A stretch of 20,832 nt of DNA from UMGS1613 sp963616135 (GCA_963616135.1 CAVEJT010000015.1:1-20832); one strand, 5' to 3'; shown: positions 7,236-14,735, counted from the stretch's first letter. Numbers and translations are program-made. The notes: generated by a model not told the origin, from the letters alone.

Positions 7236-8410
7236 TATTTTTCTTAATTTTGATACTTTATTTCTATTTTTTAAATAAACAAAACTAGAAATCGCAAAAG
7301 TGACAATAATACCATTAATTATAGGGATTCCATATTTTATAAAGAAAGAAGATATTACACCTACTATCACTGCAAAGCAATTAAGCAAATTTATTTTATT
7401 ATTAGAATAATTTTCTTTAAATAAATAGTTAGTTATGATAACTATCGCTACTGGTGGCAACGTATAATTCATAATAGATTAAAAACTTATAAAATTTGAA
7501 TATAAATAGTAAGAAAATAGTGCACTTAAAAATCCTAATACCAATATTATTTTTTATGATCAACTTTAAATATATTTTTAAATTCTAAACCGGCCGAATA
7601 CAAGCCGTTATCACATGATAACCATATATTTAAGCCTAAAACAATTATACCAAGTATGTTGAATCCAAAATATGTAAAAATATCGAATATATCATTTCCT
7701 CCTACTAAAATATTACTCGCTGCTCCAAATATAATCATCAATCCATTTCCAATCATAAATGCCATAAAGCATATCATACCAATAAAAAATGGATTTTTAC
7801 CATATTTTGCAAAATTAGGAGTTGTGATAGATCCACTAATATATGAACCTATAACAATTTTTAACCCTACAATAAAAGATATACTATCTTTTAACCCAAA
7901 AGAATTTAAAATATCGGCTGACTTAACATTATATGTATATATTATAGATAATATGCCAAATATTAAAATTACTAAAACAGTAATATAACTAACTTTAATT
8001 ATGGATTTAAGTCCTATATATATATTATCATAAATATTCCAAATATGGCTATTAATAAATAAAGTATGAATATATTATTTCTAACTAAAATATTTGCAAC
8101 AGGTATCGCAAACATTGAAATCCCGACTCCATACCACCCAATTTGAATTATACCTACGAGAAACGATAGTAAATATGAACCTTTAATTTCAAAACATTTT
8201 ATTGATAAACTCCTCATATCAGCATTAGTTTTTGAAGAAATAAATCCAAGTGTTCCACAAAAAATTCCTAATATTAGTCCAGCAATTAATACACATAAAA
8301 TTCTTTAAATTCAACCCATTTGATAAAGTTTAACCTATAAGCATACTTCCAGAAAAAAAAGCAAAGCCAAACATTATTATTAAAATATCAAGATTAGATT
8401 TTTTCACCAT
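7233..8410 (-). pseudogene. codB: Decayed cytosine permease (CodB-like, NCS1 family)
   Basis: Conceptual translation across frames gives most of an NCS1 permease. Recognisable blocks are FGFAFFSGSMLIG, GIIQIGWYGVGISMFAIP, IGNGLMIIFGAASNIL, DNGLYSAGL and NYTLPPVAIVIITNYLF, matching cytosine permeases that import cytosine by cation symport. It is broken at least five times: an in-frame TAA right after SMLIG (near 8335), frameshifts near 8305, 8015 and 7548, and another in-frame TAA near 7478. The start ATG (8408-8410) overlaps the end of the NDT-like gene, so it was once part of that operon. The span of ~392 codons is close to full length, so decay came by small lesions, not deletion. Family assignment is from motif recall. 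Confidence 0.8.
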
Positions 8411-9338
8411 TTTTTAGTTCCTTTATTTTATTTAATAATTGTTCTAAGTTTTTTACTAATATATGACAAGATTGTTCTATCATTAAATTTACACCCATCT
8501 CTTGCATACCATTTACATAATATATAACATTATTAGATTCATAGCCAATAATATATTTACCTTTTCTATATGCATATCCTTGTAATATACATGAATCAAA
8601 ATCAGGTTCATTTTCATCAAAACAATTTATATATATTTTAGAATTATTTAAAATACATAAGTCTTCATTACAATCATAATTTGGTTTATATCTATCACTT
8701 ACCCAATATGTAATACCATTTTTATCTAAAAAAGATACTACTTTTTCTAGCAAAATTTTGTTCCACTCATATTTTAACCCACAAAAATCTATAAAAACAT
8801 CATAATGTTCATTGTTTGAAAATTCATTGGAATATTTAAAGTTGTTATTATCAATTTTATTGGCTACAAATTTTCCAAATAAATCAATATTGTATTTTAG
8901 ATTTTCTTCATAACTTAATGATTTAAGATTTTTATATTCATATTTAAAAACATTGCAAATATTATTAACTACATTTGATATCAATATCTTTTTATTAAAT
9001 ATTTTCGTTTTATAAAAATCAGTACTAAAAACATATAAGATACAATTGGATGCTAAGCAATATCCTAATTCAAATCCTATACCAGCATCATATGATAATC
9101 CATCTATTCTACATATAAATACTTCAGTATTATTTAACGAATTAATATCAGATTCAAATATATTCTTTGAAACATCTCCATCATTACTCACTTTCATATT
9201 GCTATCTCTAAAAGGCAAATATATAGAATAAGAAGAGTATTTGTCTGATTGTGAAATTGCCTTATACATATTTGTTGATGCATATCTATCATAAAAACTA
9301 AATAGTTTTGTAGCCAAGTATATATTATTTTTCTTCAT
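8394..9338 (-). CDS. Nucleoside 2-deoxyribosyltransferase-like protein with two domain copies
   Basis: 314 residues. The N-terminal half has NDT hallmarks: IYLATKLFSFYDR (6-18) and DGLSYDAGIGFELGYCLA (79-96). Glu90 is in the position of the catalytic nucleophile of deoxyribosyltransferases, which swap bases between deoxynucleosides. The C-terminal half (about 178-270) repeats the layout: YDVFIDFCGLKYEW, then DFDSCILQGYAYRKGKYIIGY. The Glu of ELG is replaced (LQG), so this copy is probably catalytically dead. Family members also include nucleotide hydrolases such as Rcl and signalling-nucleotide binders, so the exact reaction is open. It overlaps mazG by 14 bp upstream and the permease pseudogene by 17 bp downstream, and is clearly part of one operon. 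Confidence 0.72.
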   Translation of the reverse strand: MKKNNIYLATKLFSFYDRYASTNMYKAISQSDKYSSYSIYLPFRDSNMKVSNDGDVSKNIFESDINSLNNTEVFICRIDGLSYDAGIGFELGYCLASNCILYVFSTDFYKTKIFNKKILISNVVNNICNVFKYEYKNLKSLSYEENLKYNIDLFGKFVANKIDNNNFKYSNEFSNNEHYDVFIDFCGLKYEWNKILLEKVVSFLDKNGITYWVSDRYKPNYDCNEDLCILNNSKIYINCFDENEPDFDSCILQGYAYRKGKYIIGYESNNVIYYVNGMQEMGVNLMIEQSCHILVKNLEQLLNKIKELKNGEKI

Positions 9339-9639
9339 ATTCTTTTACTCTCATATTAACGCCATCAATTATTTTATATTCTCGTTTAGAATTTTTATAT
9401 ATCTTATGTAAAATTTCTTTTTCTAAATCTATCCCTAAAATTTCAGATAGACCTAATAAATATATAGCAACATCTGCCAACTCTTCACCTAGATCATCCT
9501 TTTTCTTTCTCCAAGCTTCATATGCCTCTCCTAATTCACCATATGCTAAACAAAATTCTTTATTAATATCTGTTACATTAAAACCTTTTTCTACTTTATT
9601 TTTATAAATTTCTTTTTGTATTTTATTTAAATCTACCAT
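9325..9639 (-). CDS. MazG-like nucleotide pyrophosphohydrolase
   Basis: A 104-residue all-alpha NTP pyrophosphohydrolase that splits (d)NTPs into NMP and pyrophosphate. The metal-binding motif ExxE...ExxD is complete: Glu35 and Glu38 in YGELGEAYEAW, and Glu53 and Asp56 in GEELADVAIYLLGL. Length and single domain fit small MazG or dUTPase-like house-cleaning enzymes, not the two-domain MazG. It lies 11 bp after the dTMP-kinase-like gene and overlaps the NDT-like gene. In that company a role in trimming unwanted deoxynucleotides is plausible; which nucleotide cannot be read from the sequence. Confidence 0.85.
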   Translation of the reverse strand: MVDLNKIQKEIYKNKVEKGFNVTDINKEFCLAYGELGEAYEAWRKKKDDLGEELADVAIYLLGLSEILGIDLEKEILHKIYKNSKREYKIIDGVNMRVKEYEEK

Positions 9640-9650
9640 TTTACACCTAC

Positions 9651-10241
9651 CTATAACCTAATATTACTTTTTTCTTTCCTATACATTTCAATATAATTTA
9701 ATATTTCATTATAAACATCTTCCAAATCTCTCATACCATTAATATATATTAAATTTTCTTCATTTATAAATGACAAATAAGCTTTTCTAACTTTATTGAG
9801 ATGTTCAGCAGTTGCTATTATATTAAATTTAGTATCAGTATTTCTTTTAACTGATTCTTCTGGGGTTATATCAATATAAAAACCTATATCTGGCTTTTTA
9901 AACACAGAATTTAAATTCATAACCCATTCTTTATTTATACCTTCCGCCATTCTATAAGCAACAGCAGAATGGTAATATCTATCAAATAAAATCATTTTAT
10001 TTTGATAATCATCTTCTGTGTACATCCTAGTTCTTATTTGTCTATCAGCTGCAAACAAATATGATTTTAAAATTGAATCCAGTTGGTTTTCTTGAGACAT
10101 TTTCTTTATTAATCTTCCAACATTGGTTTCGAATTCTCGAGTAAATTCTACAAGTACTCCTTGTTGATCATAATATTGTTTTAATTTTTCAACTATTGTT
10201 GTTTTTCCACAATTATCCAACCCTTCAAATACAACTAGCAT
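9651..10241 (-). CDS. tmk: Thymidylate (dNMP) kinase-like protein
   Basis: 196 residues, phosphorylating dTMP or a related dNMP to the diphosphate. The P-loop EGLDNCGKTT is at residues 6-15, differing from the usual EGxDGxGKTT at one glycine. The nucleoside-binding DRYYHSAVAYR follows, and a region near 130 resembles ITPEESVKRN. The LID (DTKFNIIATAEHLNKVR) lacks the usual arginine-rich DRxE pattern, so the preferred base may differ from thymine. Its start overlaps the upstream UDG-like gene by 7 bp, indicating translational coupling. It may be an accessory copy, with the housekeeping tmk elsewhere. Confidence 0.82.
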   Translation of the reverse strand: MLVVFEGLDNCGKTTIVEKLKQYYDQQGVLVEFTREFETNVGRLIKKMSQENQLDSILKSYLFAADRQIRTRMYTEDDYQNKMILFDRYYHSAVAYRMAEGINKEWVMNLNSVFKKPDIGFYIDITPEESVKRNTDTKFNIIATAEHLNKVRKAYLSFINEENLIYINGMRDLEDVYNEILNYIEMYRKEKSNIRL

Positions 10242-10906
10242 TTTATCAACTCCTTACCTAATACAGTTTTTTTCACCCACAATATATCTTCTATTGATTT
10301 ATCAATATTAAACCTACCATTACCAACGGGATAAAATATAGGATAACATTTGTACTCTTTGCCATTAATATTCTTTATATATTCTTTTTTTCTACATTGC
10401 GAAACCGATATTTTCTCTTTAAGAAAAACAGTGCTAACTTGATTGCCAAATAAAACAATAACTTTAGGATTTACTATTTCTATTTCTTTTTCTAATAAAT
10501 TCAAATATTCTTCATATACTGAGTTTTGAATTGGTCTAGCATCAATTTGTGTACATTTTCCCAAATTAGTAATAAACATCTTATTCCTTTTTACTTCATT
10601 GTATACACTTTCTGCAAATTCTTTATTCCAATCTTTTGCTTTTTTGTTTTTAATTTCATTATATATATCAGTATCAAACATATTAATAGCTACAAACAGA
10701 TCCCAAATATTCTTAGTACCAATCCATGGAGCTCTTATTCCTTCCCAAGAAGGATCAGAAGCAATATTTTTTGAAGTGGGATTCATAAATACAAAACATA
10801 TATCTGGATTTGTTTCACAACCACCAAAATTAATTGATTTTAAATTTTTATCTCCGTATTGTTGTTGCATTATTTCATATTCATTTTTTAAATCTTCTAA
10901 ATTCAT
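10235..10906 (-). CDS. Uracil-DNA glycosylase superfamily protein
   Basis: A 223-residue member of the UDG fold. The N-terminal motif is FVFMNPTSKNIASDPSWEG (about residues 34-52) followed by APWIGTKNIW, as in small UDG-family proteins annotated in Bacillota. A central KVIVLFGNQV strand is typical of the fold. The C-terminal YPVGNGRFNI corresponds to the HPS/R loop. These enzymes remove uracil or damaged bases from DNA. Here the substrate is unproven because the catalytic motif is not one of the classic families. It is the first gene of the nucleotide operon. A TATAAT (minus strand, 10960-10965) lies upstream without a clear -35, and a small inverted repeat (10919-10925/10937-10943) sits before the ribosome site AGGAGG. 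Confidence 0.68.
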   Translation of the reverse strand: MNLEDLKNEYEIMQQQYGDKNLKSINFGGCETNPDICFVFMNPTSKNIASDPSWEGIRAPWIGTKNIWDLFVAINMFDTDIYNEIKNKKAKDWNKEFAESVYNEVKRNKMFITNLGKCTQIDARPIQNSVYEEYLNLLEKEIEIVNPKVIVLFGNQVSTVFLKEKISVSQCRKKEYIKNINGKEYKCYPIFYPVGNGRFNIDKSIEDILWVKKTVLGKELIKC

Positions 10907-10977
10907 TTTTTACCTCCTAATTAAGAGAATCATCCACTTAATTTTCTAATATATAATATATTATAACATTAATTTAT

Positions 10978-11263
10978 TTATTTTTTAGAAATTTTAAATA
11001 TTTCTTTTAATTCAAGTAATTCTGATGATAAGTCATCACTTGAAATACTAAGTGCATAATGAAATGGAATTATTTGACTTTTATAATGATTATTTTGATT
11101 TAATAAAACCTTTTTTTCTCATTAAATCTTCTCTTTCAATATTCAAATTATTAATCCATAAATTCTTATTTTCAAAAAAATATTTTATTTTAGGAAAAAG
11201 TTCATTTATATCTCCAAAATCACCATTTAATTTATCTAGCATTTGTTGTATTAACTTCATCAT
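10978..11263 (-). pseudogene. Frameshifted small gene of unknown family
   Basis: A frame starting at ATG 11261-11263 encodes a stretch containing KLNGDFGDINELFPKIKYF, NLWINNLNIEREDLM and KKGFIK, and stops at 11090. A one-base shift restores reading into NNHYKSQIIPFHYALSISS and LLELKEIFKISKK, ending at TAA 10978-10980. The two parts together would make a ~93-residue acidic/basic soluble protein. I do not recognise the family. The N-terminal end overlaps the tail of the recombinase remnant in another frame, so either a junction occurred there or the start is artificial. Confidence 0.4.
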
Positions 11264-11597
11264 TAACACATACTAAATCAGCATTATATTTTTCTAAAGT
11301 AGTCATTATATTTTCCCAATAATAAACATTTCTAGATATTCTATCTAATTTTAAAGCTACTATAGTGTTTATAACTCCTTATTTTATATCTTTCATTAGT
11401 CTATCAAATTCTGGCCTGTAATCACCTGTTTTAGCGCTTATTCCAGCATCTTCATAATAATCTTTAATTGTATATTCTTTAAACTTACAGAATGCTTCTA
11501 ATCTTTCTTTTTGCTCACTTAAACTAAATCCTTCTCTTGTTTGGCCTTTTGTACTTTCTCTTAAATATAATCCACATATCTTTTTTTCTTCTTCCAT
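11232..11597 (-). pseudogene. Truncated large serine recombinase (resolvase domain remnant)
   Basis: The catalytic N-terminal domain of a site-specific serine recombinase is evident. It has LYLRESTKGQTREGFSLSEQ, with the Ser of YLRES as nucleophile, then DYYEDAGISAKTGDYRPEF. A TAA at 11379-11381 interrupts an otherwise continuous frame that goes on with NTIVALKLDRISRNVYYW and EKYNADLVCVNDEVNTTNA, classic resolvase sequence. After that homology ends at a stop at 11232. Large serine recombinases are usually ~450-550 residues, so about three-quarters is missing. The start ATG has a strong AGGAGTGTG ribosome site. This is debris of a mobile element and not active. Its promoter (11714-11742) survives. 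Confidence 0.85.
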
Positions 11598-11682
11598 TAA
11601 ATCACACTCCTTTTAAAACAAAACCAGTAATCTTAGACCACTGGCTCTTTTTAGCACATTAAAGCCAAGTAGTTATTTAGAT

Positions 11683-11742
11683 TAGACTAATACTGCTTGT
11701 CTTTTCTACCTTAATAATACACTATTTTTTAGTATTAGTCTA
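11683..11742. repeat. 12-bp perfect inverted repeat before the recombinase remnant
   Basis: TAGACTAATACT (11683-11694) and AGTATTAGTCTA (11731-11742) are exact reverse complements separated by 36 bp. The right copy contains the -35 of the minus-strand promoter. They may be paired operator half-sites or a recombinase binding site. A simple RNA hairpin is less likely because only the left copy and the promoter spacer would be transcribed. Downstream, 11624-11644 carries a weak CCAGT/ACTGG hairpin in the leader. Confidence 0.6.
11714..11742 (-). promoter_or_regulatory. Promoter of the serine recombinase remnant
   Basis: On the minus strand TAGACT (11737-11742), a 17-nt spacer and TATTAT (11714-11719). 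The spacing is ideal and both hexamers are close to consensus. It would give a leader of about 110 nt before the recombinase ATG. Confidence 0.55.
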
Positions 11743-11745
11743 TGA

Positions 11746-12018
11746 CTATTTTAAATTATCTAAATATTTACCTAATTCATATAATTTAATCTTGTTATCT
11801 AAAGTTTTTATATAGATATATTCACAATAGTTAAAGTATAAAAATATAACTCCTTTAATATAGATTCTATTAGGTTCTAAATAATATAAATTTGTATTCT
11901 CAATAAATCTAACTCCACCATCAAAATATATTGGTTTAGCATTATGAAACTTACAAATAGGATCTATTCTTCTTTTAGATTCATTATCCATTAGTATAGT
12001 CTTTTTAGTAACTTTCAC
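11746..12018 (-). CDS. Hypothetical protein, 90 residues
   Basis: An unrecognised small basic protein. It is Lys-, Ile- and Tyr-rich, has a short hydrophobic/aromatic stretch around residues 50-72 (YIKGVIFLYFNYCEYIYIKT) and ends in a polar helix. It begins at GTG (12016-12018), with GGATGG about eight bases upstream as a possible ribosome site and a CATCC/GGATG hairpin just before that. It lies between the tRNA-His and the recombinase debris, on their strand, so it probably arrived with the mobile element. A repeat-rich beta fold is possible. No function can be given. Confidence 0.55.
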   Translation of the reverse strand: MKVTKKTILMDNESKRRIDPICKFHNAKPIYFDGGVRFIENTNLYYLEPNRIYIKGVIFLYFNYCEYIYIKTLDNKIKLYELGKYLDNLK

Positions 12019-12060
12019 CTTCTCACCATCCTTTCTTTAGGATGATTTTTTCGTTATATG

Positions 12061-12088
12061 AAAAAATCAATCAGAGATGATTGATTTC
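12061..12088 (-). terminator. Intrinsic terminator downstream of tRNA-His
   Basis: On the minus strand AAATCAATCA-TCTC-TGATTGATTT (12064-12087) is followed by six T residues. With a three-base bulge the stem extends further through TATATGA/TCATATA on either side. It lies ~40 nt past the CCA end of the tRNA. Confidence 0.8.
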
Positions 12089-12124
12089 ATATATCAAGTT
12101 CGAAAGCTCGAACAGATTCACTAA

Positions 12125-12201
12125 TGGGGCGGTTATAGGGATTCGAACCCTAGCATAACGGAACCACAATCCGCCGTGTTAACCCCTTCACCATAACCGC
12201 C
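12125..12201 (-). tRNA. tRNA-His (anticodon GTG)
   Basis: A 77-nt cloverleaf on the minus strand. The histidine-specific extra G-1 pairs with C73. The acceptor GCGGTTA pairs with TAACCGC, and CCA is encoded. The anticodon arm is GCGGA-TTGTGGT-TCCGT with anticodon GTG, and the T arm is AGGGTTCGAATCCCT. A good promoter lies upstream and a terminator downstream, so it is a single-tRNA transcription unit. Gene debris of a recombinase lies on its 3' side; I found no second copy of the tRNA 3' end in the window. Confidence 0.96.
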
Positions 12202-12243
12202 ACGCAAAACATAAAATGTAAGTAAAAATAACTTACGAAATAT

Positions 12244-12272
12244 ATTTTAACAAATTATTATCATTTTGTCTA
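12244..12272 (-). promoter_or_regulatory. Promoter of tRNA-His
   Basis: On the minus strand TAGACA (12267-12272), a 17-nt spacer and TAAAAT (12244-12249). Both boxes match consensus at 5 of 6 positions. A GTAAGT/ACTTAC hairpin (12218-12236) lies at the expected transcript start, before the mature tRNA. Confidence 0.65.
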
Positions 12273-12286
12273 CTGTTTTTTAACAT

Positions 12287-12316
12287 TTATTACAATTAGA
12301 CATTAACCCATACATA
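12287..12316 (+). promoter_or_regulatory. Candidate sigma-E-type promoter of the cotJ operon
   Basis: CATACATA (12309-12316) resembles the sigma-E -10 (CATACAnT). A TTATTAC-like -35 lies about 14 nt upstream. The cotJ operon of Bacillus subtilis is transcribed by mother-cell sigma-E. The -35 is weak, so this is tentative. Confidence 0.35.
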
Positions 12317-12355
12317 AATTTGCCTATTTCATATTATAAAGCGAGGAGGAAAATT

Positions 12356-12799
12356 ATGAATAACTACCCTAATTTCAAAAATTATAATTATGCTGATATG
12401 TATAATAATCAATTAAACACTTATAATGAAAAAAATTATAGTCAATCAAATGAATATTTATTTGATGCGTATAATGGTTTTATTAGAGGTAATTTATTTA
12501 AAAAATCATATGATCCTTACTTAAGACAAGAACCATATGATGTTAAACCTATGAATGAACAAGCAGAACTTCTAACTAATATTGATGCTTTATGTTTTGC
12601 TATGACTGATTTAAATCTTTATCTTGATATTTATAGTGATGATACTAATATGATTAATTTATTTAATCAATATCGTATCCAAAAAGAAAATCTTACGAAG
12701 GAATATGAATCTAAATATGGACCTATTACTTTAAATAGTGATTCATTAAATTCATATCCATGGGCATGGGATGATATGCCATGGCCTTGGGATAATTAG
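12356..12799 (+). CDS. cotJB: CotJA-CotJB fusion spore coat protein
   Basis: 147 residues from the ATG at 12356, chosen because GAGGAGG sits just before it; an earlier in-frame ATG at 12320 has no ribosome site. Residues 1-32 are an Asn/Tyr-rich tail. Residues 33-66 hold a CotJA-like segment (YNGFIRGNLFKKSYDPY, then KPMNEQAEL). Residues 71-147 are a full CotJB domain, with LLTNIDALCFAMTDLNLYLD, a Tyr-Gly-Pro (YGPIT) and the Trp/Pro end WAWDDMPWPWDN. In B. subtilis CotJA, CotJB and CotJC are three separate proteins of the spore coat; here A and B are one chain. CotJC follows 9 bp later. The encapsulating role in spores is family knowledge. Confidence 0.85.
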   Translation: MNNYPNFKNYNYADMYNNQLNTYNEKNYSQSNEYLFDAYNGFIRGNLFKKSYDPYLRQEPYDVKPMNEQAELLTNIDALCFAMTDLNLYLDIYSDDTNMINLFNQYRIQKENLTKEYESKYGPITLNSDSLNSYPWAWDDMPWPWDN

Positions 12800-12808
12800 G
12801 AGGTTTAT

Positions 12809-13378
12809 ATGTGGAAATATGAAAAAAAATTAGAATATCCTATTAATATTAAGAAAAAAGATTTAAAAATGGCTAAAAATATTCTTGCTCAATATGGCGG
12901 ACCTGATGGAGAATTTGCTGCAGCTATGAGATATTTAAATCAAAGATATACAATGCCTGATGAAAAGGGATACGCTCTATTAAATGATATTGGTACTGAA
13001 GAACTTGCCCATGTTGAAATGATTGCAACTATGGTAACCCAACTTATGAAAGGTGCGAGTGTGGAAGAATTAATGGCTAACGGACTTTCTGCTCAATATG
13101 TACAACACGATCATGCAATATTCCCAACTGATGCGAATGGAGTTCCATTTACTTCTGCTTACTTTGCTACAACTGGAGATTGGAATGCTGATTTAACAGA
13201 GGATATGGCTGCAGAACAAAAAGCTAGAGTTACTTATGAACATTTAATGGATATGACAACAGATCCTGATTTGTTAGCTCCTTTATCTTTTTTAAGACAA
13301 AGAGAAGTTGTTCATTTTGATAGGTTTAAAGAATTAAGAGATTATTATTTAAAAAAATACAAAAAAAATATCAAATAA
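12809..13378 (+). CDS. cotJC: CotJC spore coat protein, manganese-catalase family
   Basis: A 189-residue ferritin-like four-helix protein related to manganese catalases. The predicted dimetal ligands are present: Glu35 (GGPDGEFAAA), Glu65 and His68 (GTEELAHVEM), Glu136 (MAAEQKAR) and His169 (QREVVHFDRF). It could therefore bind Mn and break down peroxide, protecting the spore. Non-spore Mn catalases run to ~270 residues, and the shorter length matches CotJC. ATG follows AGGAGG with good spacing, 9 bp after cotJAB, and the gene ends in a hairpin terminator shared with mbl. Its GC content and C-ending codons (GGACCTGATGG region) are a little higher than its neighbours, as often seen in well-expressed genes. 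Confidence 0.93.
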   Translation: MWKYEKKLEYPINIKKKDLKMAKNILAQYGGPDGEFAAAMRYLNQRYTMPDEKGYALLNDIGTEELAHVEMIATMVTQLMKGASVEELMANGLSAQYVQHDHAIFPTDANGVPFTSAYFATTGDWNADLTEDMAAEQKARVTYEHLMDMTTDPDLLAPLSFLRQREVVHFDRFKELRDYYLKKYKKNIK

Positions 13379-13389
13379 GATATTTTTTT
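13361..13389. terminator. Bidirectional intrinsic terminator (cotJC / mbl)
   Basis: AAAAAAATATC (13362-13372) pairs with GATATTTTTTT (13379-13389) around AAATAA, which holds the cotJC stop codon. The minus-strand mbl stop lies at its right edge. T-runs occur on both strands. Confidence 0.75.
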
Positions 13390-14380
13390 ATTTTCTTTCT
13401 AATACATGAATATTCTCTAAAAGAACTCCTGTTCCTTCTACTACGCAAGTCAACGGACTTTCTGCAATAAATACTGGAACTTTTAATTCATGGGATAATA
13501 AATCTTCAAATCCATGAACAAGAGCTCCTCCACCTGTTACCACTATTCCTTTATCAATTATATCTGCTGATAGTTCTGGAGGTGTTTGTTCTAATACATT
13601 TTTCGCAGCATGTATTATTGTATATACACTCTCTCTTAGAGCTTCTTCGACCTCTTCACTGCATAAAGTTATTGAATGAGGTAGACCAGTAACTAAATCT
13701 CTACCTTTTACTTCCATTTTATCATTTCTATCTTCTGGATATACAGAACCTATTTCGAATTTAATATCTTCAGCAGTTCTATCACCTACCAATAATTTAT
13801 ACTTATTTTTTATATATTTAATTATATCACTATCAAAAGTGTTTCCAGCTATTTTTATTGAATCACTTGTAACAATATCTCCTAATGAAAGTACTGCTAT
13901 ATCAGTAGTACCACCACCAATATCTATTACCATATTACCACTTGGTTTTGATATATCAAGACCTGCACCTATAGCAGCTACTTTTGGTTCTTCTTCCAAA
14001 TAAACCTTTCTAGCACCTGTTCTTTCTGCAGCTTCTTTTATAGCATTCTTCTCTACTGGAGTTATATTTGATGGACAACATATCAATATACGAGGTCTAG
14101 ATAAAAAACTTCTACCATTTACTTTTTTAATAAAACTGTTTAACATCATCTCAGTAACTTCAAAATCTGCTATTACACCATCTTTTAACGGTTTTATAGC
14201 TTGTACTTTACCAGGAGTTCTTCCAAGCATTTCTTTTGCTTGGCTTCCAACTGCAAGTATTTTTTTTGTATCCGAATCTATAGCAACTATACTTGGTTCA
14301 TTTAAAACAATTCCTTGACCCTTTATATAAATAAGTACATTTGCTGTTCCTAAGTCTATTCCTATATCTTTAGCAAACAA
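13388..14380 (-). CDS. mbl: MreB-family cell-shape actin (Mbl)
   Basis: A 330-residue bacterial actin that forms membrane-associated filaments guiding peptidoglycan synthesis along the cell cylinder. The phosphate-1 loop GIDLGTANVLIY is at the N terminus and phosphate-2 is IDIGGGTTDIAVLSLGD. The adenosine region GIVVTGGGALVHG precedes the end. The length is typical. It follows spoIIID on the same strand, as mbl does in B. subtilis, which is why I choose Mbl over MreB. No mreC/mreD gene is adjacent, also consistent with Mbl. The ribosome site is GGGAGG. The catalytic and nucleotide-binding residues look intact. Confidence 0.92.
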   Translation of the reverse strand: MFAKDIGIDLGTANVLIYIKGQGIVLNEPSIVAIDSDTKKILAVGSQAKEMLGRTPGKVQAIKPLKDGVIADFEVTEMMLNSFIKKVNGRSFLSRPRILICCPSNITPVEKNAIKEAAERTGARKVYLEEEPKVAAIGAGLDISKPSGNMVIDIGGGTTDIAVLSLGDIVTSDSIKIAGNTFDSDIIKYIKNKYKLLVGDRTAEDIKFEIGSVYPEDRNDKMEVKGRDLVTGLPHSITLCSEEVEEALRESVYTIIHAAKNVLEQTPPELSADIIDKGIVVTGGGALVHGFEDLLSHELKVPVFIAESPLTCVVEGTGVLLENIHVLERK

Positions 14381-14436
14381 TTTATCTACCTCCCATCATT
14401 TATATATTATACCATATTTTACCTTATTTAATTAGT

Positions 14437-14688
14437 CTAAATTAACTTTTTATACTTTTTTTTAGTAGATTCTCCACCTCTTATATGCCTTATATCAATA
14501 TGATACTTAAGAATACTATCTATTTCCTCATATAAACCATAATTTATATCTTGTAATCTCTCATGTAAATCTTTATGTACAGTACTTTTTGATACATTAA
14601 AAATCTTAGCTATATTTCTTATTGTATCCTCTGTTTTTAACATATAATTAGCTTCTTCTATTACTCTTTTTCTAATAACAGAATTCAT
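14437..14688 (-). CDS. spoIIID: SpoIIID, mother-cell transcription regulator
   Basis: An 83-residue DNA-binding protein that represses or activates many sigma-E genes and helps switch the mother cell to the sigma-K programme. The helix-turn-helix TIRNIAKIFNVSKSTVHKDL (residues 22-41) is nearly identical to the known SpoIIID. The C-terminal basic HIRGGESTKKKYK minor-groove region is conserved too. It stands between spoIIQ and mbl as in B. subtilis. A GAGGTG ribosome site precedes the ATG. The ~60-bp gap upstream, after the spoIIQ terminator, holds several TATAAT-like sequences on the minus strand, so it probably has its own promoter. Confidence 0.96.
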   Translation of the reverse strand: MNSVIRKRVIEEANYMLKTEDTIRNIAKIFNVSKSTVHKDLHERLQDINYGLYEEIDSILKYHIDIRHIRGGESTKKKYKKLI

Positions 14689-14735
14689 TTAACACCTCTT
14701 AGTTAATTATATATTTTTATTATAAGTTTATACAT

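Noticed and set aside
7656..7988. Plus-strand 110-residue reading frame
   Set aside because: It lies opposite the CodB-like pseudogene, whose minus-strand motifs are recognisable.
11052..11276. Plus-strand 74-residue reading frame
   Set aside because: It is the antisense shadow of the frameshifted remnant, with no ribosome site or recognisable features.
12125..12201. tRNA-His as an attachment site with a duplicated 3' end
   Set aside because: No second copy of the tRNA 3' sequence was found within the window, and large serine recombinases rarely use tRNA genes.
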